Part shown: piece by piece, positions 24,840-25,036 of the stretch | Numbering within the stretch: the first letter of the stretch is position 1 | How the letters are laid out: the number at the start of each line of letters is the position of its first letter | IMG/VR virus record: IMGVR_UViG_3300050821_000310 | Coordinates: 1-25,036 of that record | Source of the DNA: a virus | Length of the DNA stretch: 25,036 bases | Direction: 5' to 3' (one strand) | The notes under the pieces: generated by a model | The model's input: the letters and a program-made list of their open reading frames with translations, nothing else | What the model was told of the DNA's origin: nothing | Database searches by the model: none | Translations under genes and position numbers: made by a program

Positions 24840-25036
24840 AGGGTTCATCAGAACGTATCGGACCTATAGCTACATCGACAAGAACCCGGTGATCGACAAG
24901 GTGAGGACGCTGGTTCAGGACGAAGGCCTGATGAAAGACCTCTCCGCTATGCACGAGATCAGCGGCGTCGCTACGGCAACGCTGCGCAACTGGTTCTTCG
25001 GCGATACCCGCAACCCGCAGCACAGCACAGTCGCCG
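24832..25036 (+). CDS. XRE-type helix-turn-helix protein, 3'-truncated
   Basis: The ATG at 24832 overlaps the stop of the previous gene by 8 nt, and the frame is open to the window edge (68 residues). After a basic start (RGFIRTYRTYSYIDKNP) comes a helical region VIDKVRTLVQDEG and the helix-turn-helix segment LSAMHEISGVATATLRNWFF followed by GDTRNPQHSTVA. This is the usual XRE pattern, in which the second helix and NWFxG(D/E)TRxP loop contact DNA. It is likely co-expressed with the winged-helix protein. The C-terminus is outside the window. Confidence 0.75.
   Translation, partial: MARGFIRTYRTYSYIDKNPVIDKVRTLVQDEGLMKDLSAMHEISGVATATLRNWFFGDTRNPQHSTVA

Overview
The window is the late structural region of a tailed bacteriophage or prophage. 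Every convincing gene lies on the plus strand, genes are packed with 1-10 nt gaps or ATGA/GTGA overlaps, and codon third positions are mostly G or C. This composition, together with the protein types, suggests an alphaproteobacterial host, perhaps a Bradyrhizobium/Nitrobacteraceae relative. The host assignment is an inference, because no chromosomal gene is present. No integrase, transposase, lysis cassette, tRNA or complete terminase gene was seen.

Left part (1-8160), head and neck: the end of an unrecognised gene; a small coiled-coil protein; a 700-residue natural fusion of HK97-type prohead protease and major capsid protein with a well-placed internal start; a small charged protein; an HK97-type portal; a collagen-like protein whose gene overlaps portal by 74 nt; a Gp6-like connector; three small joining/terminator-type proteins; and a DUF2635-like protein. 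A perfect palindrome followed by a T-run (8151-8174) separates this part from the tail genes.

Middle part (8195-19293), contractile tail in the phage Mu order: sheath, tube, tail-assembly chaperone with a T TTT TTT slippery site and a -1 extension, tape measure carrying two peptidoglycan-hydrolase-like domains, a DNA-circularisation (gpN-like) protein split into two genes, an Ig-like protein, hub (gpP/gp44-like), spike (gp45-like), gp46-like, baseplate J (gp47-like) and gp48-like. An HK97-type head is therefore joined to a Mu-type contractile tail.

Right part (19312-23742), host-recognition cassette: a fibre with an internal repeat and a possible C1q/TNF-like tip, a small beta-rich protein, two collagen-like fibres with related N-termini, a glycine-rich adhesin-like protein between them, and a small fibre-assembly-like protein. 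A strong terminator ends the late operon at 23768-23798.

From 23799 to 24170 there is a compositionally different non-coding region. It holds a leftward terminator-like hairpin, a possible leftward extended -10 promoter (together a candidate ~85-nt antisense-direction RNA), and two near-perfect dyads that look like operators. It precedes a new rightward unit: a protein with two winged-helix-like domains, overlapping a truncated XRE-type helix-turn-helix protein. The late operon supplies the virion; this last unit looks regulatory.
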